A stretch of DNA of 64,000 nucleotides. It comes from Dichotomicrobium sp964540795 (GTDB lineage Bacteria; Pseudomonadota; Alphaproteobacteria; Rhizobiales; Rhodomicrobiaceae). Location of the stretch: the NCBI GenBank assembly GCA_964540795.1, contig CAZINX010000007.1:62001-126000 (forward strand), in the 5' to 3' direction. Shown one piece after another: positions 34,829-43,840 of the stretch (within the stretch, counting starts at the first letter, position 1; each line of letters begins with the position of its first letter). Below the pieces are notes generated by a model, which did not search any database, was not told the origin of the DNA, and saw only the letters and a program-made list of their open reading frames with translations. The position numbers and the translations under genes were made by a program.

Positions 34829-35350
34829 ACGAACCTCTTCCTCGGGCTGACGATCCTCCGGGCGGGGCGGGTCGGACTCGTCATCGTTTTTTTGCATTTA
34901 TGGGCCGCAGCGACAGAAATTATGACAATGGGCAAGGAGATAGGCATGAGGGCTGAGTGAATCCATGCCTCGCGCGCATCTGTCTTTCGCCGTCGGCTCT
35001 TGTCCATCGGGTACGCTTGACATATTTTCCGCGAACCGGGTGAGCTTATCACATTCGATCTTTCTCGATGCCAAACGTTCACGCTATGCATCGCAGCGCC
35101 CATCGGCGCATGGGCCTGTCGATGGACCTGACCGGCCTCTTTCTCGCTGGGGCAGACCAGGCATCTGACGGGAACACGCCTCATCGTGCGGCGGACCGCC
35201 GCCATTTCGAGACAGCGCAGTCGACGGAAAAAGATCTGGAGTTCAACACGTAAATGGGGCGCCGCCGGTCGAATTCACGCCCGTGTTCCGGTGGATGCCG
35301 GCAAGCCATGCGGTCCTCGCACAGTTTCGCAAAGAGGGTAAGGCGCGCAC
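34829..35350. other. Intergenic stretch between divergent genes
   Basis: About 520 bases between the small membrane protein and the methyltransferase. It is AT-richer than average. Open frames here show no recognisable protein. I see only short inverted repeats (for example GGCATG at 34944 with CATGCC) and no definite promoter or terminator. Confidence 0.45.
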
Positions 35351-35962
35351 ATGAACGAACAGCTTGAGCAACTCGCATCCCGGGCGCAGGGTCCGCTGCT
35401 GTTCTGGGGGCGCTCGCTTCGCAATCCGCGCCAGATTTGCAGCCTGTTTCCGTCGAGTCCTTTTGTCGGCCGCGCGATGACCGAGGCGATCGTCTCGCGG
35501 CCCACCCCGCATGTCATCGAGCTGGGCGCGGGCACCGGGGCGGTCACGCGGCAACTGATCCGCAACGGCGTGCGCGAGGACAACCTGACGCTTGTGGAAC
35601 TGGACGCGGCGCTCGGCGGGCATCTGCGGCGCAGCTTCCCGCGCGTTGACGTCATGGTCGCGCCGGCGCAGCAGCTTGCCGAACTTTGGACCGCGCGCGA
35701 GGGGCCGCGAGTCGGCGCGGTCGTCTCGACCCTGCCGATGCGCCTGTTCCCCAAGCCGATGATCCGCTCGATCATGAAAAGCAGCTTTCAGGTGCTCGCG
35801 CCCGGCGGCATGTTCGTCCAGTTCACCTACCGCGAGAGCAGTCCGGTCCCCCTGCGGCTGGTCAAGGCGCTCCGGCTGACGGCGCAGCGGCGCTGTCTCG
35901 TCTGGGCGAACCTGCCCCCGGCGGCGATCTGGAGCTATGAGCGGGAGACTCAAACGGCATGA
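35351..35962 (+). CDS. PmtA-like phospholipid N-methyltransferase
   Basis: A 203-residue SAM-dependent methyltransferase. The SAM site is HVIELGAGTGAVTRQLI (about residues 55-71); LTLVELDAALGGHLRRSFP is the second acidic motif; VVSTLPMRLFPKPMI and VLAPGGMFVQFTYRESSPV follow. This order and length match the rhizobial PmtA branch, which methylates phosphatidylethanolamine to phosphatidylcholine, although related proteins act on rRNA or other lipids. A single gene with no close partner. Confidence 0.75.
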   Translation: MNEQLEQLASRAQGPLLFWGRSLRNPRQICSLFPSSPFVGRAMTEAIVSRPTPHVIELGAGTGAVTRQLIRNGVREDNLTLVELDAALGGHLRRSFPRVDVMVAPAQQLAELWTAREGPRVGAVVSTLPMRLFPKPMIRSIMKSSFQVLAPGGMFVQFTYRESSPVPLRLVKALRLTAQRRCLVWANLPPAAIWSYERETQTA

Positions 35963-36359
35963 CCCGCCTGTTTAGCGACTTACGCAAGCGTTAATCTCTT
36001 TTGCAGCGCGTCAAATTCGTTGCGCGAGCGCCACACCCTCACCGGAAAGCCGCACTTCGCTTTTGACAGTCACGAGTTCTTTACAACTTTAAGTTGCTTT
36101 GTCCACGTTGATTGCGCGGCGGCGGCATGACGGCGTGACGCGGGACAGTTGCGACGGACACCTCTCGACACACTGTTCCAGAACGTCAGACGATTGACGC
36201 AAGGCGCAACCAGCAGACGCATTGCTGCAGCGCAACAGCGCGACTCCGGCGGTTGGCAGGCCGCTCACCTGAAATACACTCGCTGCATAACGAGTGGCGG
36301 CGGCGACGCAATGGCCGCCGCATGAGGATAGTCCGAGTCTGAGGGAGCGAGACAACGCC
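35963..36359. other. Upstream region of the fadL-like gene
   Basis: About 400 bases with no gene. It contains a TTGACA at 36063-36068 and, just behind, the 13-base palindrome CAACTTTAAGTTG (36084-36096), an arrangement of a -35 element and an operator. The -10 element is not clear. This would give a leader of more than 200 bases. GAGGGAG near 36341 serves the downstream ATG. Confidence 0.4.
36063..36096 (+). promoter_or_regulatory. TTGACA with palindromic operator candidate
   Basis: TTGACA (36063-36068) is followed 15 bases later by CAACTT-T-AAGTTG (36084-36096), a perfect palindrome around one base that would overlap the -10 region. A repressor of fatty-acid uptake is one possibility; there is no direct evidence for the regulator. 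Confidence 0.3.
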
Positions 36360-37730
36360 ATGCCGGGAGGAAAGCATTTCACGCGCTGGAGCGCAGCGGG
36401 CGCGGCCCTGTGCGCGGGTCTGATCGTGAGCACGTCGGCCCATGGGGGCGCGTTCGCGGTGCGCGAGCAGTCGTCGTATTATCAGGGGATGTCATTCGCC
36501 GGGGCCGCGGCGGGCGATGATCTCAGCGCGATGTTCTGGAACTCGGCGGCGGCCGCGGCCGCGCCGGGGATCAATGTTTCGGCGAATGCGGCGCTGGTCG
36601 TGCCGCATACGGAGATCGAGGCGACGGGGGGATTCTTTACTACGGGCGCAGGTGGAGCCGCAGGCTTGGAATCCGACTCCGGGAAGATCGGCGACCCGAC
36701 CTTCGTACCCGCAACCTATGCGAACTATCAGCTCAACGAGCGGCTCTTTCTCGGCGTCGGCCTGAACTCGGGCTTTGGTTTCACAACCAAGCCTGACAAC
36801 ACGGACTGGGCTGGCAGCCCGATCGGCGTCACTTCGGAGATATTCTCGGTCAATCTCAATCCAAATCTTGCTTACAAGCTTACCGATACGCTGACGGTGG
36901 GTGCCGGGCTGCAGGTGCAATATATCGACGTGCGCTTGCGCAGCGGGTCGGATAACGGGATCACTGCTGCAGTAACAGGGAACAATCCTCCCACGAATAC
37001 ACTAGAAGGCCGCGAGACCGAAGGCGATGACTGGGGCGTCGGCGCGACGGCCGGCGTGATCTGGAAGCCCATGACCGGGACAAGCCTCGGCGTGGGCTTC
37101 CGCTCCGCCGTCGACGTGGAACTGGACGGCACCTGCACCGGCGTCGGCGCTACCAATTTTCGATTGAATAACGGCTGCGAACTCGACGGCCAGCCGGTAA
37201 CCGCCGACTTCACGCTCCCCGAAATGATTTCGGTTGGCTTGAGCCATCAGTTGACCGACCGAATCCGGGTGCTTGGAACAGTGGAGTGGACCAACTGGAG
37301 CCGCCTTGGCACGCCGCAGGTTCTCGATACGGACGGCAATTCTGTCGATGAGCTTGAACTGGAATACCAGGACGGCTGGTTCTATTCCGTGGGCGCGGAA
37401 TATGCCTACAGTCCCGATCTGATCCTCCGGGCAGGCGTCGCTTATGAGGAGTCTCCGATCACCGACGACACGAGGAACGTGTTCCTTCCCGACGATGAGC
37501 GTATCTGGCTGAGCGTGGGTGCAACCACGAAGCTGTCAGAGCGCACGAAGGTCGACATCGGTTACAGTCATCTTTTCATCGAAAACTCACCGATTTGCCA
37601 GCGTCAGCCGGACTGCGATCCCTCTACCGCGAGCTTTGTCGGCGAAGCGACGGGCGACATCGACATCGTGACGCTCGGCATCACGCATAACTTCGGCGGC
37701 CCCGAGCCTGAGCTGGAGCCGCTGAAATAA
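36360..37730 (+). CDS. fadL: OmpP1/FadL-family outer-membrane transporter
   Basis: A 456-residue outer-membrane beta-barrel for uptake of long-chain fatty acids or other hydrophobic compounds. The signal peptide ends near STSAHGG; the mature protein begins AFAVREQSSYYQGMSFAGAAAG, with the N-terminal hatch segment MFWNSAAAAAAPG in place of the canonical NPA motif, and the strands end in VTLGITHNF. Four cysteines lie in extracellular-loop regions. The start at 36360 was chosen by the GAGGGAG site and the signal peptide; an earlier ATG gives no signal sequence. Confidence 0.87.
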   Translation: MPGGKHFTRWSAAGAALCAGLIVSTSAHGGAFAVREQSSYYQGMSFAGAAAGDDLSAMFWNSAAAAAAPGINVSANAALVVPHTEIEATGGFFTTGAGGAAGLESDSGKIGDPTFVPATYANYQLNERLFLGVGLNSGFGFTTKPDNTDWAGSPIGVTSEIFSVNLNPNLAYKLTDTLTVGAGLQVQYIDVRLRSGSDNGITAAVTGNNPPTNTLEGRETEGDDWGVGATAGVIWKPMTGTSLGVGFRSAVDVELDGTCTGVGATNFRLNNGCELDGQPVTADFTLPEMISVGLSHQLTDRIRVLGTVEWTNWSRLGTPQVLDTDGNSVDELELEYQDGWFYSVGAEYAYSPDLILRAGVAYEESPITDDTRNVFLPDDERIWLSVGATTKLSERTKVDIGYSHLFIENSPICQRQPDCDPSTASFVGEATGDIDIVTLGITHNFGGPEPELEPLK

Positions 37731-37760
37731 CCGCTGGCCCGGCATTACATCTGAACGCGC

Positions 37761-37800
37761 GATTGATCCGAAAACCGCTTCCCACTTTTCGGATCGCGCT
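37761..37800. repeat. Alphaproteobacterial palindromic repeat unit
   Basis: GATCCGAAAA (37765-37774) and TTTTCGGATC (37786-37795) flank CCGCTTCCCAC. The core AAAACCGCTTCCCACTTTT is the same kind of element that is scattered between genes in rhizobial genomes (RIME-like). Only one copy is seen in the window. Confidence 0.65.
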
Positions 37801-37819
37801 CAATGGGCACACTTGACAG

Positions 37820-37846
37820 ACGGAGGCGTTCGCGCCTCCGTTTTTT
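37820..37846 (+). terminator. Rho-independent terminator downstream of fadL
   Basis: ACGGAGGCG (37820-37828), tetraloop TTCG, CGCCTCCGT (37833-37841), then T residues to 37846. Confidence 0.85.
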
Positions 37847-37873
37847 CTTTGCGCGGATGCATTCTATTGCCAA

Positions 37874-37985
37874 GACGTCATGCCCGTGCTTGACACGGGC
37901 ATCCATGCCATCAATGGCAGTGCCTATCGGCTGGATTGCCGGGTTACTCGGCTCAGGCCCGAGCACAGGCAAGCCCGGCAATGAC
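37874..37985. repeat. Mosaic palindromic intergenic element
   Basis: Two hairpin modules: ATGCCCGTG (37880-37888) with CACGGGCAT (37894-37902), and TTGCCGGG (37936-37943) with CCCGGCAA (37974-37981), the latter enclosing a smaller CTCGG/CCGAG hairpin. The pair GTCATGCCCG...GGATTGCCGGG...CCCGGCAATGAC resembles a palindromic element widespread between genes in alphaproteobacteria. Confidence 0.6.
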
Positions 37986-38058
37986 AACTTTCAGAGCCAG
38001 CGAAGAGGGCAATGGATCATCCGGCCCAGCCGAAAAGAGCTTCAGAAGGAGATACCTC

Positions 38059-38511
38059 ATGGTCTGGCCGGCAATCCGCCGGATCTTCGCCGTTCTGTTC
38101 GCCTTCGCGCTCGCCTGCCTCACGGCGCTGATCGTGCTGTTTGCCGTGGGCGCGGACTGGGCCGCGCGCGAACTCGCCGCGCACTCCAACGATCTTGCTG
38201 CCCCGCGCGCGCCTCCAGAGGAGGTGTTTCTGCGCGGCGTCGGCTTCATCGCGTTCTTCGCCACGGTCGCGCCGACGCTGAGCGTGCTGCCCGGCCTGGT
38301 CGCGGCGATCGTGGGCGAGGTGGCTAAAATCCGGGCCGCGCTTTACTATATCGTGGCGGGTGGGCTGGCGCTGATCGTCATGCCTCTGGCATATATCGTG
38401 CAAAACGCCCCGGCGGAGGCGGTTCCATCGGCGCAATATCTCACGATCTATGCGACAGCCGGCTTCGCGGCCGGTCTGGTCTACTGGCTGATCGCCGGGC
38501 GCAACGCCTGA
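38059..38511 (+). CDS. Four-span inner-membrane protein of unknown function
   Basis: A 150-residue hydrophobic protein with four predicted spans (about residues 10-32, 52-78, 88-107 and 125-145). The start at 38059 follows AAGGAG at a good distance; longer in-frame options run into the palindromic repeat upstream. A loop carries DLAAPRAPPEEVF. I do not recognise the family. It is separated from the HIG1-like gene by about 95 bases and may be transcribed with it. Confidence 0.6.
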   Translation: MVWPAIRRIFAVLFAFALACLTALIVLFAVGADWAARELAAHSNDLAAPRAPPEEVFLRGVGFIAFFATVAPTLSVLPGLVAAIVGEVAKIRAALYYIVAGGLALIVMPLAYIVQNAPAEAVPSAQYLTIYATAGFAAGLVYWLIAGRNA

Positions 38512-38606
38512 CGGCGCGTCTTGACGCAACAGACCAGTCTATCGCCGAATAACCGACTGCGCGCGCGACTGGCGCGGCGCGAAACGACAGACAGGCACGC
38601 AACATT

Positions 38607-38795
38607 ATGGCATTCGTCACCCAGAACCTGACCTACATCGCCGTCGGCGCGGTCGCGCTCGTTCTCGTGGCCGGGCTGGTCAACATGTTCCGCATGGGGT
38701 CCAGCGACACCAGCCAGAAGCTGATGCGCTGGCGCGTCGGCCTGCAGTTCCTCGCCATCGTCATCATCATGGCGGCGGTCTACTTTTCCAGGTGA
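38607..38795 (+). CDS. Twin-transmembrane HIG1-like small protein
   Basis: A 62-residue protein with two spans (about 8-26 and 43-60) joined by a loop FRMGSSDTSQKLMRWRVGLQF, which matches the HIG1-domain small proteins of alphaproteobacteria. In mitochondria HIG1 proteins support respiratory supercomplexes. In many alphaproteobacteria it precedes the cob(I)yrinate adenosyltransferase and ETF genes, as it does here apart from the inserted PagL-like gene. Confidence 0.75.
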   Translation: MAFVTQNLTYIAVGAVALVLVAGLVNMFRMGSSDTSQKLMRWRVGLQFLAIVIIMAAVYFSR

Positions 38796-38915
38796 CCGCG
38801 CGCGCCTGTGTGACGCGCGCCACAGACGCCGCCACAATTTGGGCGAAATGCCCCATGCCGTTTGACTTGTCCGCCCCGCCGCTTCACACACAGTTAATCT
38901 GATACGGGGGGCTGG

Positions 38916-39506
38916 ATGATCCGATTGACGGCGGCGCGGCTGCGCAAATTATATTTTCCGCATTTCGTGTTCGGCGTTGCGGCGATGGCTTGGCTGCTTT
39001 CCGTGGTCGCCGCTTTTGCCGAGCCTGTCCGCGGCGGGTCCGGCCTGATCGACGAGATCCGCATCGGCGCGCTCGCCCATGACCTCGAAACCAACGACAA
39101 CGAAGAAGGCTGGGACGTGAACGCCGAGTTGCTGTTGCACCGGCTTGGCCCGCGCACCGGCGATCCGCTCGACATCCTGCTCAGCCCGCGCCCGCATGTC
39201 GGCGTCCAGATCAACACCAGCGGCGACACCAATCTCGGTTATTTCGGGCTGACCTGGGACGCCTGGCTGACCGATGATGTGTTTATCGAGGGCAGCTTCG
39301 GCGGCGCGGTGCATGACGGACCGACTGGCGATTCCAGCGACTCCTTCGGCTGCGCGGTCAACTTCCGCGAGTCCGCCGCGCTCGGCGTCGCGCTCTCTCC
39401 GCAGTGGAACCTCCTTGCCACAGTGTCGCACATGTCGAATGGCGGGCTGTGCGACGAGAACCAGGGCTTGACCAGCGCCGGGGTGCAGTTAGGCTACCGC
39501 TGGTAA
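38916..39506 (+). CDS. PagL-like lipid A 3-O-deacylase
   Basis: A 196-residue outer-membrane protein. The signal peptide ends around AFAEP. Barrel strands lead to the C-terminal VSHMSNGGLCDENQGL (His172, Ser174), the His/Ser catalytic pair and following Glu of acyloxyacyl hydrolase (PagL) family, and the final residues LGYRW form a typical outer-membrane signature. It would remove an acyl chain from lipid A. A cysteine sits within the active-site stretch and another near residue 146. It interrupts the otherwise conserved HIG1-adenosyltransferase pairing. Confidence 0.78.
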   Translation: MIRLTAARLRKLYFPHFVFGVAAMAWLLSVVAAFAEPVRGGSGLIDEIRIGALAHDLETNDNEEGWDVNAELLLHRLGPRTGDPLDILLSPRPHVGVQINTSGDTNLGYFGLTWDAWLTDDVFIEGSFGGAVHDGPTGDSSDSFGCAVNFRESAALGVALSPQWNLLATVSHMSNGGLCDENQGLTSAGVQLGYRW

Positions 39507-39544
39507 TTGGCGGCGAGCGATGGCCGCCCGATCACAGGTAGCTT

Positions 39545-40135
39545 ATGGTCGTCCTCACGAAAATCTACACGCGCACCGGCGACGGCGGCACGACCGCGCT
39601 CGGCACCGGCGCGCGCGTCCCGAAGAACCATCTGCGCATCTCGGCCTATGGCACGGTTGACGAACTGAACGCCTCGCTCGGCATGGCGCTGCTGTCTGTG
39701 CCGGACACGCCCGCCGAATACGCGCGGATGCGCTCCGGCCTCATCCGCATCCAGAACGATCTGTTCGATCTGGGCGCCGATCTCTGCGTGCCGGACACAG
39801 GCGAGCAACTGCCCTATGAGCCGCTGCGCATGACGGACGACCAGGCCGCCTGGCTGGAAAGCGAGATCGACGGGATGAACAGCGAGTTGCAGCCGCTGAC
39901 CAGCTTTGTGCTCCCGGGCGGCACGCCCGCCGCCGCCGCGCTGCACATGTCGCGCACCATCTGCCGGCGGGCCGAGCGGCTCATTGTCGCGCTGGCCGCC
40001 ACGGACGGCGAGCACGTCAGCGGCCCGGCGCTCAAATACATCAACCGGCTGTCCGACTACCTCTTCGTCGCCAGCCGCTACCTCAACGACAAGGGCGCCG
40101 GCGACGTTCTGTGGAAGCCGGGCGCAAACCGTTAG
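39545..40135 (+). CDS. Cob(I)yrinic acid a,c-diamide adenosyltransferase (PduO type)
   Basis: A 196-residue trimeric adenosyltransferase producing adenosylcobalamin. The ATP-binding N-terminal motif TKIYTRTGDGGTTALGTG is complete; YGTVDELNASLG, VLPGGTPAAAALHMSRTICRRAER and NRLSDYLFVASRYLN follow. The position before rhomboid and ETF genes is conserved in alphaproteobacteria. Adenosylcobalamin is used by, for example, methylmalonyl-CoA mutase, which fits the neighbouring fatty-acid genes, though no mutase is in view. Confidence 0.93.
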   Translation: MVVLTKIYTRTGDGGTTALGTGARVPKNHLRISAYGTVDELNASLGMALLSVPDTPAEYARMRSGLIRIQNDLFDLGADLCVPDTGEQLPYEPLRMTDDQAAWLESEIDGMNSELQPLTSFVLPGGTPAAAALHMSRTICRRAERLIVALAATDGEHVSGPALKYINRLSDYLFVASRYLNDKGAGDVLWKPGANR

Positions 40136-40154
40136 GGCATTGGGGCATAAGCGC

Positions 40155-40871
40155 GTGCCGTTCATTCCGGTCTGGGATCAGAACCCCGTCGAGAAAATCC
40201 GGTTCCAGGCCGTGACCCTGGCGCTCGTCGCGGCGAACATCATCATCTACGTGGTGTTCCAGTCGGGCGCGGTGCCAGTCGCCAATTTCTACAGCATTTT
40301 GGGCTATGCGCTGATTCCCGCCGAGCTGCTCAACGCCGGCTTCTTCGGCGACTCGACCTACCAGGTCTTCGGCGGGCAGGCGCAGGTGCCGGAACGGCTG
40401 ACGCTGGTCAGCTACATGTTCCTGCATGGCAGCATCCTGCATCTGGCGGGCAACATGGCCTTCCTCTGGGTCTTTGGCGACAACGTCGAGGACGCCATGG
40501 GCCATATCCGGTTCCTGCTGTTCTACATCATGTGCGGCGTTTTCGCCGGGCTGGCGCACACGCTGGCGGCGCCGGGATCGGAACAGCCGCTGATCGGCGC
40601 GAGCGGGGCGACCTCCGGCGTGGTCGCCGCCTATCTTATGCTTCATCCCAAGGTGCGGCTGTGGGTGTTGGCGCTGCCGTTTTTCCCGCTGCGGATCAGC
40701 GCGGGCATCGCGCTTGGCATCTGGGTGGCATTCCAGATCTACAGCCTGCTCTTTTCGGCTGACAGCCACACCGCCTGGTGGGCGCATATTGGCGGGCTGG
40801 CCGCGGGCGCGATCCTGGTGCTGTTCATGCGCCGGCCAGGCGTGCCGCTGTTCGACCGGGCCGCGCCATAG
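40155..40871 (+). CDS. Rhomboid family intramembrane serine protease
   Basis: A 238-residue six-span protein. The catalytic Ser150 is in LIGASGATSGVVAAY and His211 in WWAHIGGLAAG; the FLHGSILHLAGNMAFLWVFG segment is typical of bacterial rhomboids. The likely start is GTG at 40155 with GGGG nine bases upstream, giving PFIPVWDQNP at the N-terminus; a TTG at 40140 is an alternative. It follows the adenosyltransferase by 19 bases. Confidence 0.88.
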   Translation: MPFIPVWDQNPVEKIRFQAVTLALVAANIIIYVVFQSGAVPVANFYSILGYALIPAELLNAGFFGDSTYQVFGGQAQVPERLTLVSYMFLHGSILHLAGNMAFLWVFGDNVEDAMGHIRFLLFYIMCGVFAGLAHTLAAPGSEQPLIGASGATSGVVAAYLMLHPKVRLWVLALPFFPLRISAGIALGIWVAFQIYSLLFSADSHTAWWAHIGGLAAGAILVLFMRRPGVPLFDRAAP

Positions 40872-41141
40872 GCCGCGGCGGGCCGGGGTTTCCGAGAGAT
40901 TGACTTGCCGATCATGCGGGTCTAGCGTCGGATGTCTTCGCAGATGCGAAATGGGCGCAACCACCGGCCGCGGCGTTTCGCCCTCCCCGGCGTCCACCCG
41001 TCGCAGCAACGGCTTGTCCCGGAACGCTCTGCAGAGGTCGCGCGCGTCATTGTTGCTCGCGGTCTGTTCCGCTAATGTTGTCGGGTCGAGCGAACATCAG
41101 TATTCACGCATGACAGGCAAAGCCCGGCACGGGAGACACGC

Positions 41142-41900
41142 ATGAAGAAGATCCTCGTCCCGGTTAAGCGGGTCGTCGATTACAACGTCAAAATCCGGGT
41201 CAAACCGGACGGGAGCGGCGTCGAGACGAACAACGTCAAGATGTCGATGAACCCCTTTGACGAGATCGCGGTCGAGGAAGCGATCCGGCTGCGCGAAGCT
41301 GGCGACAAGGGCGTCGAGGAGATCGTCGCCGTCTCGATCGGCCCGCAGAAGGCGCAGGAAACGCTGCGCACCGCCCTCGCGATGGGCGCAGACCGCGCGA
41401 TCCTCATCAAGACCGACGAGACGGTCGAGCCGCTCGGCGTCGCCAAGACGCTCAAGGCGGTGATCGAGAAAGAAGCGCCCGGGCTTGTCATCCTCGGAAA
41501 GCAGGCGATCGACGACGACTGCAACCAGACCGGCCAGATGCTGGCCGCGCTGCTCGGCTGGCCGCAGGCGACCTTCGCCTCCAAGCTGGAAGCGGTGGAC
41601 GGCGGCCTGCACGTCACGCGCGAGGTTGACGGCGGCCTTCAGACCCTTTCGATGCCGCTGCCGGCCATCGTCACGACCGACCTTCGCCTGAACGAGCCGC
41701 GCTATGCGTCGCTGCCGAACATCATGAAGGCGAAGAAGAAACCGCTTGAAGAGATGTCGCCCGCCGATCTCGGCGTGGATCTGACGCCGCGCCTCAAGGT
41801 GCTCAGCACGGCCGAGCCGCCGGAGCGCCAGGGCGGGGTGAAGGTTGAAAGCGTGCAGGAACTGATCGACAAGCTGAGAAACGAAGCGCGGGTGCTGTAA
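41142..41900 (+). CDS. etfB: Electron transfer flavoprotein subunit beta
   Basis: A 252-residue ETF beta subunit. MKKILVPVKRVVDYNVKIRVK opens it, followed by NPFDEIAVEEAIRL, the AMP-binding region and the LGKQAIDDDCNQTGQMLAALL block. With EtfA it carries electrons from acyl-CoA dehydrogenases to ETF:ubiquinone oxidoreductase. etfA starts two bases after its stop. A 270-base gap precedes it. Confidence 0.96.
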   Translation: MKKILVPVKRVVDYNVKIRVKPDGSGVETNNVKMSMNPFDEIAVEEAIRLREAGDKGVEEIVAVSIGPQKAQETLRTALAMGADRAILIKTDETVEPLGVAKTLKAVIEKEAPGLVILGKQAIDDDCNQTGQMLAALLGWPQATFASKLEAVDGGLHVTREVDGGLQTLSMPLPAIVTTDLRLNEPRYASLPNIMKAKKKPLEEMSPADLGVDLTPRLKVLSTAEPPERQGGVKVESVQELIDKLRNEARVL

Positions 41901-41902
41901 CC

Positions 41903-42856
41903 ATGAGCGTGCTGCTGATCGCCGAATTGAACAATGGTGAACTGGACGCGGCCACCTCCAAGATCGTGAGCGCCGCGCGCCAGATCGAGGATGACGTGCA
42001 TGTCCTCGTCGCGGGCCACAACTGCGAGGACGCGGCGGATCAGGCCGCGCGGCTGGACGGCGTCGCCAGGGTGCTGCACGCCGACGCGCCGCATCTCGAC
42101 CACCAGATCGCCGAGGAGTTGGCCGCGCTGGTCGTTCCGATGATGGACAGCTACGACACCGCGATCGCCGCGGCGACCAGCTCGGGAAAGAACATCATGC
42201 CGCGCATCGCCGCGCTGCTGGATGTCGGGCAGGTCTCCGACATTACGGCGGTGCACGGACCGGACACCTTCGAGCGGCCGATTTATGCCGGCAATGCGCT
42301 GCAGACCGTTCAGACCACCGATCCGAAGAAGATTGTGACGGTGCGCAGCACGGCCTTCCCGGACAGCGGCAAGCGGGATGAGCCGGCCCCGGTCGAGGCG
42401 GTAACAGCGCCGGAGCCGGTCGGCCTGAGCACCTTCGTCGACCAGCAGCTGACCGCTTCCGACCGGCCGGATCTGTCGAGCGCAAAGATCGTTGTTTCCG
42501 GCGGACGCGGAATGCAGTCCGGCGACAACTTCAAGATGCTGGAGCGCCTGGCCGACAAGCTCGGCGCGGCGATCGGCGCGAGCCGCGCGGCGGTGGACGC
42601 GGGCTACGTGCCCAACGATTATCAGGTCGGCCAGACCGGCAAGGTCATCGCGCCGGACCTTTACATCGCCGTCGGCATCTCCGGCGCGATCCAACATCTG
42701 GCGGGCATGAAGGAATCCAAGGTCATCGTGGCCATCAACAAGGACCCGGAAGCGCCCATCTTTCAGGTTGCCGATTACGGGCTGGTCGCGGACCTTTTCG
42801 AGGCCATACCGGAGATCGAGCGGGAGCTGGACCGCGAACTCGCGCCGGGCGAGTGA
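41903..42856 (+). CDS. etfA: Electron transfer flavoprotein subunit alpha
   Basis: A 317-residue ETF alpha subunit. N-terminal SVLLIAELNNGELDAAT; the FAD-binding domain includes KIVVSGGRGMQSGDNFKMLE, SRAAVDAGYVPNDYQVGQTG and LYIAVGISGAIQHLAGM, followed by INKDPEAPIFQVADYGLV. Overlapping regulation with etfB; 3-hydroxybutyryl-CoA dehydrogenase follows 57 bases later. Confidence 0.96.
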   Translation: MSVLLIAELNNGELDAATSKIVSAARQIEDDVHVLVAGHNCEDAADQAARLDGVARVLHADAPHLDHQIAEELAALVVPMMDSYDTAIAAATSSGKNIMPRIAALLDVGQVSDITAVHGPDTFERPIYAGNALQTVQTTDPKKIVTVRSTAFPDSGKRDEPAPVEAVTAPEPVGLSTFVDQQLTASDRPDLSSAKIVVSGGRGMQSGDNFKMLERLADKLGAAIGASRAAVDAGYVPNDYQVGQTGKVIAPDLYIAVGISGAIQHLAGMKESKVIVAINKDPEAPIFQVADYGLVADLFEAIPEIERELDRELAPGE

Positions 42857-42913
42857 CGCCCGGCCGGAGGGCTTTCGCGAGCCGCTCCATCAAGCGAAAG
42901 GACATCGCATCGC

Positions 42914-43840
42914 ATGGCTGAGGACGCGCTTGAACGCAAACCCGAAGGCTCTACCCGCGCCGATCTGTCGATCCGCAAGGTCGGCGTGATCGGCGCCGGC
43001 CAGATGGGCAACGGCATCGCGCATGTGTCCGCGCTGGCCGGCTATGAGGTGGGACTGAACGACCTGTCCCGCGCGCAATATGACGCGGCGATGGAGATCA
43101 TGTTCAACAACATGGGCCGCCAGGTCTCCAAGGGGAGAATCACCGAGGCGGACCGCGACGAGGCGCTGGCGCGGATCAGCTTTGCCGACGGCCTCGAAGG
43201 CCTCGGGGATTGCGACCTTATCATCGAGGCGGTGACGGAAGATGAGGACATCAAGCGGCGCATCCTCACCGATCTGTGCCCGCATTTGAAGGCCGGCGCG
43301 ATCCTCGCGTCCAACACCTCGTCGATATCGATCACGCGCCTCGCCTCGACCACCGACCGGCCCGAGCGGTTCATCGGGATGCACTTCATGAACCCGGTGC
43401 CGGTGATGAAGCTGGTCGAGCTGATCCGCGGCATCGCAACGGCGGACGACACTTTCCGCACCTCGCGCGCTTTCGTGGAATCGATTGGCAAGACGGTCGC
43501 CGTCGCCGAGGACTTCCCGGCCTTCATCGTCAACCGCATCCTGCTGCCGATGATTAACGAGGCGGTCTACACGCTCTACGAGGGCGTCGGCAACGTCGAG
43601 GCAATCGACACGGCGATGAAGCTGGGCGCGCATCATCCTATGGGGCCGCTCCAGCTCGCCGACTTCATCGGGCTGGACACCTGCCTGTCGGTCATGCAGG
43701 TGCTGTACGAGGGGCTGGCCGACTCGAAGTATCGCCCCTGCCCGCTGATGGTGAAATACGTCGAGGCGGGCTGGCTGGGCCGCAAGGCCGGGCGGGGCTT
43801 CTACGACTATCGCAGCGACCCGCCGGCGCCGACCCGCTAA
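42914..43840 (+). CDS. hbdA: 3-hydroxybutyryl-CoA dehydrogenase
   Basis: A 308-residue NAD-dependent dehydrogenase. The Rossmann motif is KVGVIGAGQMGNGIAHV (about residues 25-41); EAVTEDEDIKRRI, ILASNTSSISITRLA, and FIGMHFMNPVPVMKLVE (catalytic His) are present, with the C-terminal helical domain MGPLQLADFIGLDTC. It interconverts acetoacetyl-CoA and 3-hydroxybutyryl-CoA. An N-terminal extension of about 23 residues precedes the first strand. Its last four bases overlap the convergent phosphoesterase gene. Confidence 0.94.
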   Translation: MAEDALERKPEGSTRADLSIRKVGVIGAGQMGNGIAHVSALAGYEVGLNDLSRAQYDAAMEIMFNNMGRQVSKGRITEADRDEALARISFADGLEGLGDCDLIIEAVTEDEDIKRRILTDLCPHLKAGAILASNTSSISITRLASTTDRPERFIGMHFMNPVPVMKLVELIRGIATADDTFRTSRAFVESIGKTVAVAEDFPAFIVNRILLPMINEAVYTLYEGVGNVEAIDTAMKLGAHHPMGPLQLADFIGLDTCLSVMQVLYEGLADSKYRPCPLMVKYVEAGWLGRKAGRGFYDYRSDPPAPTR

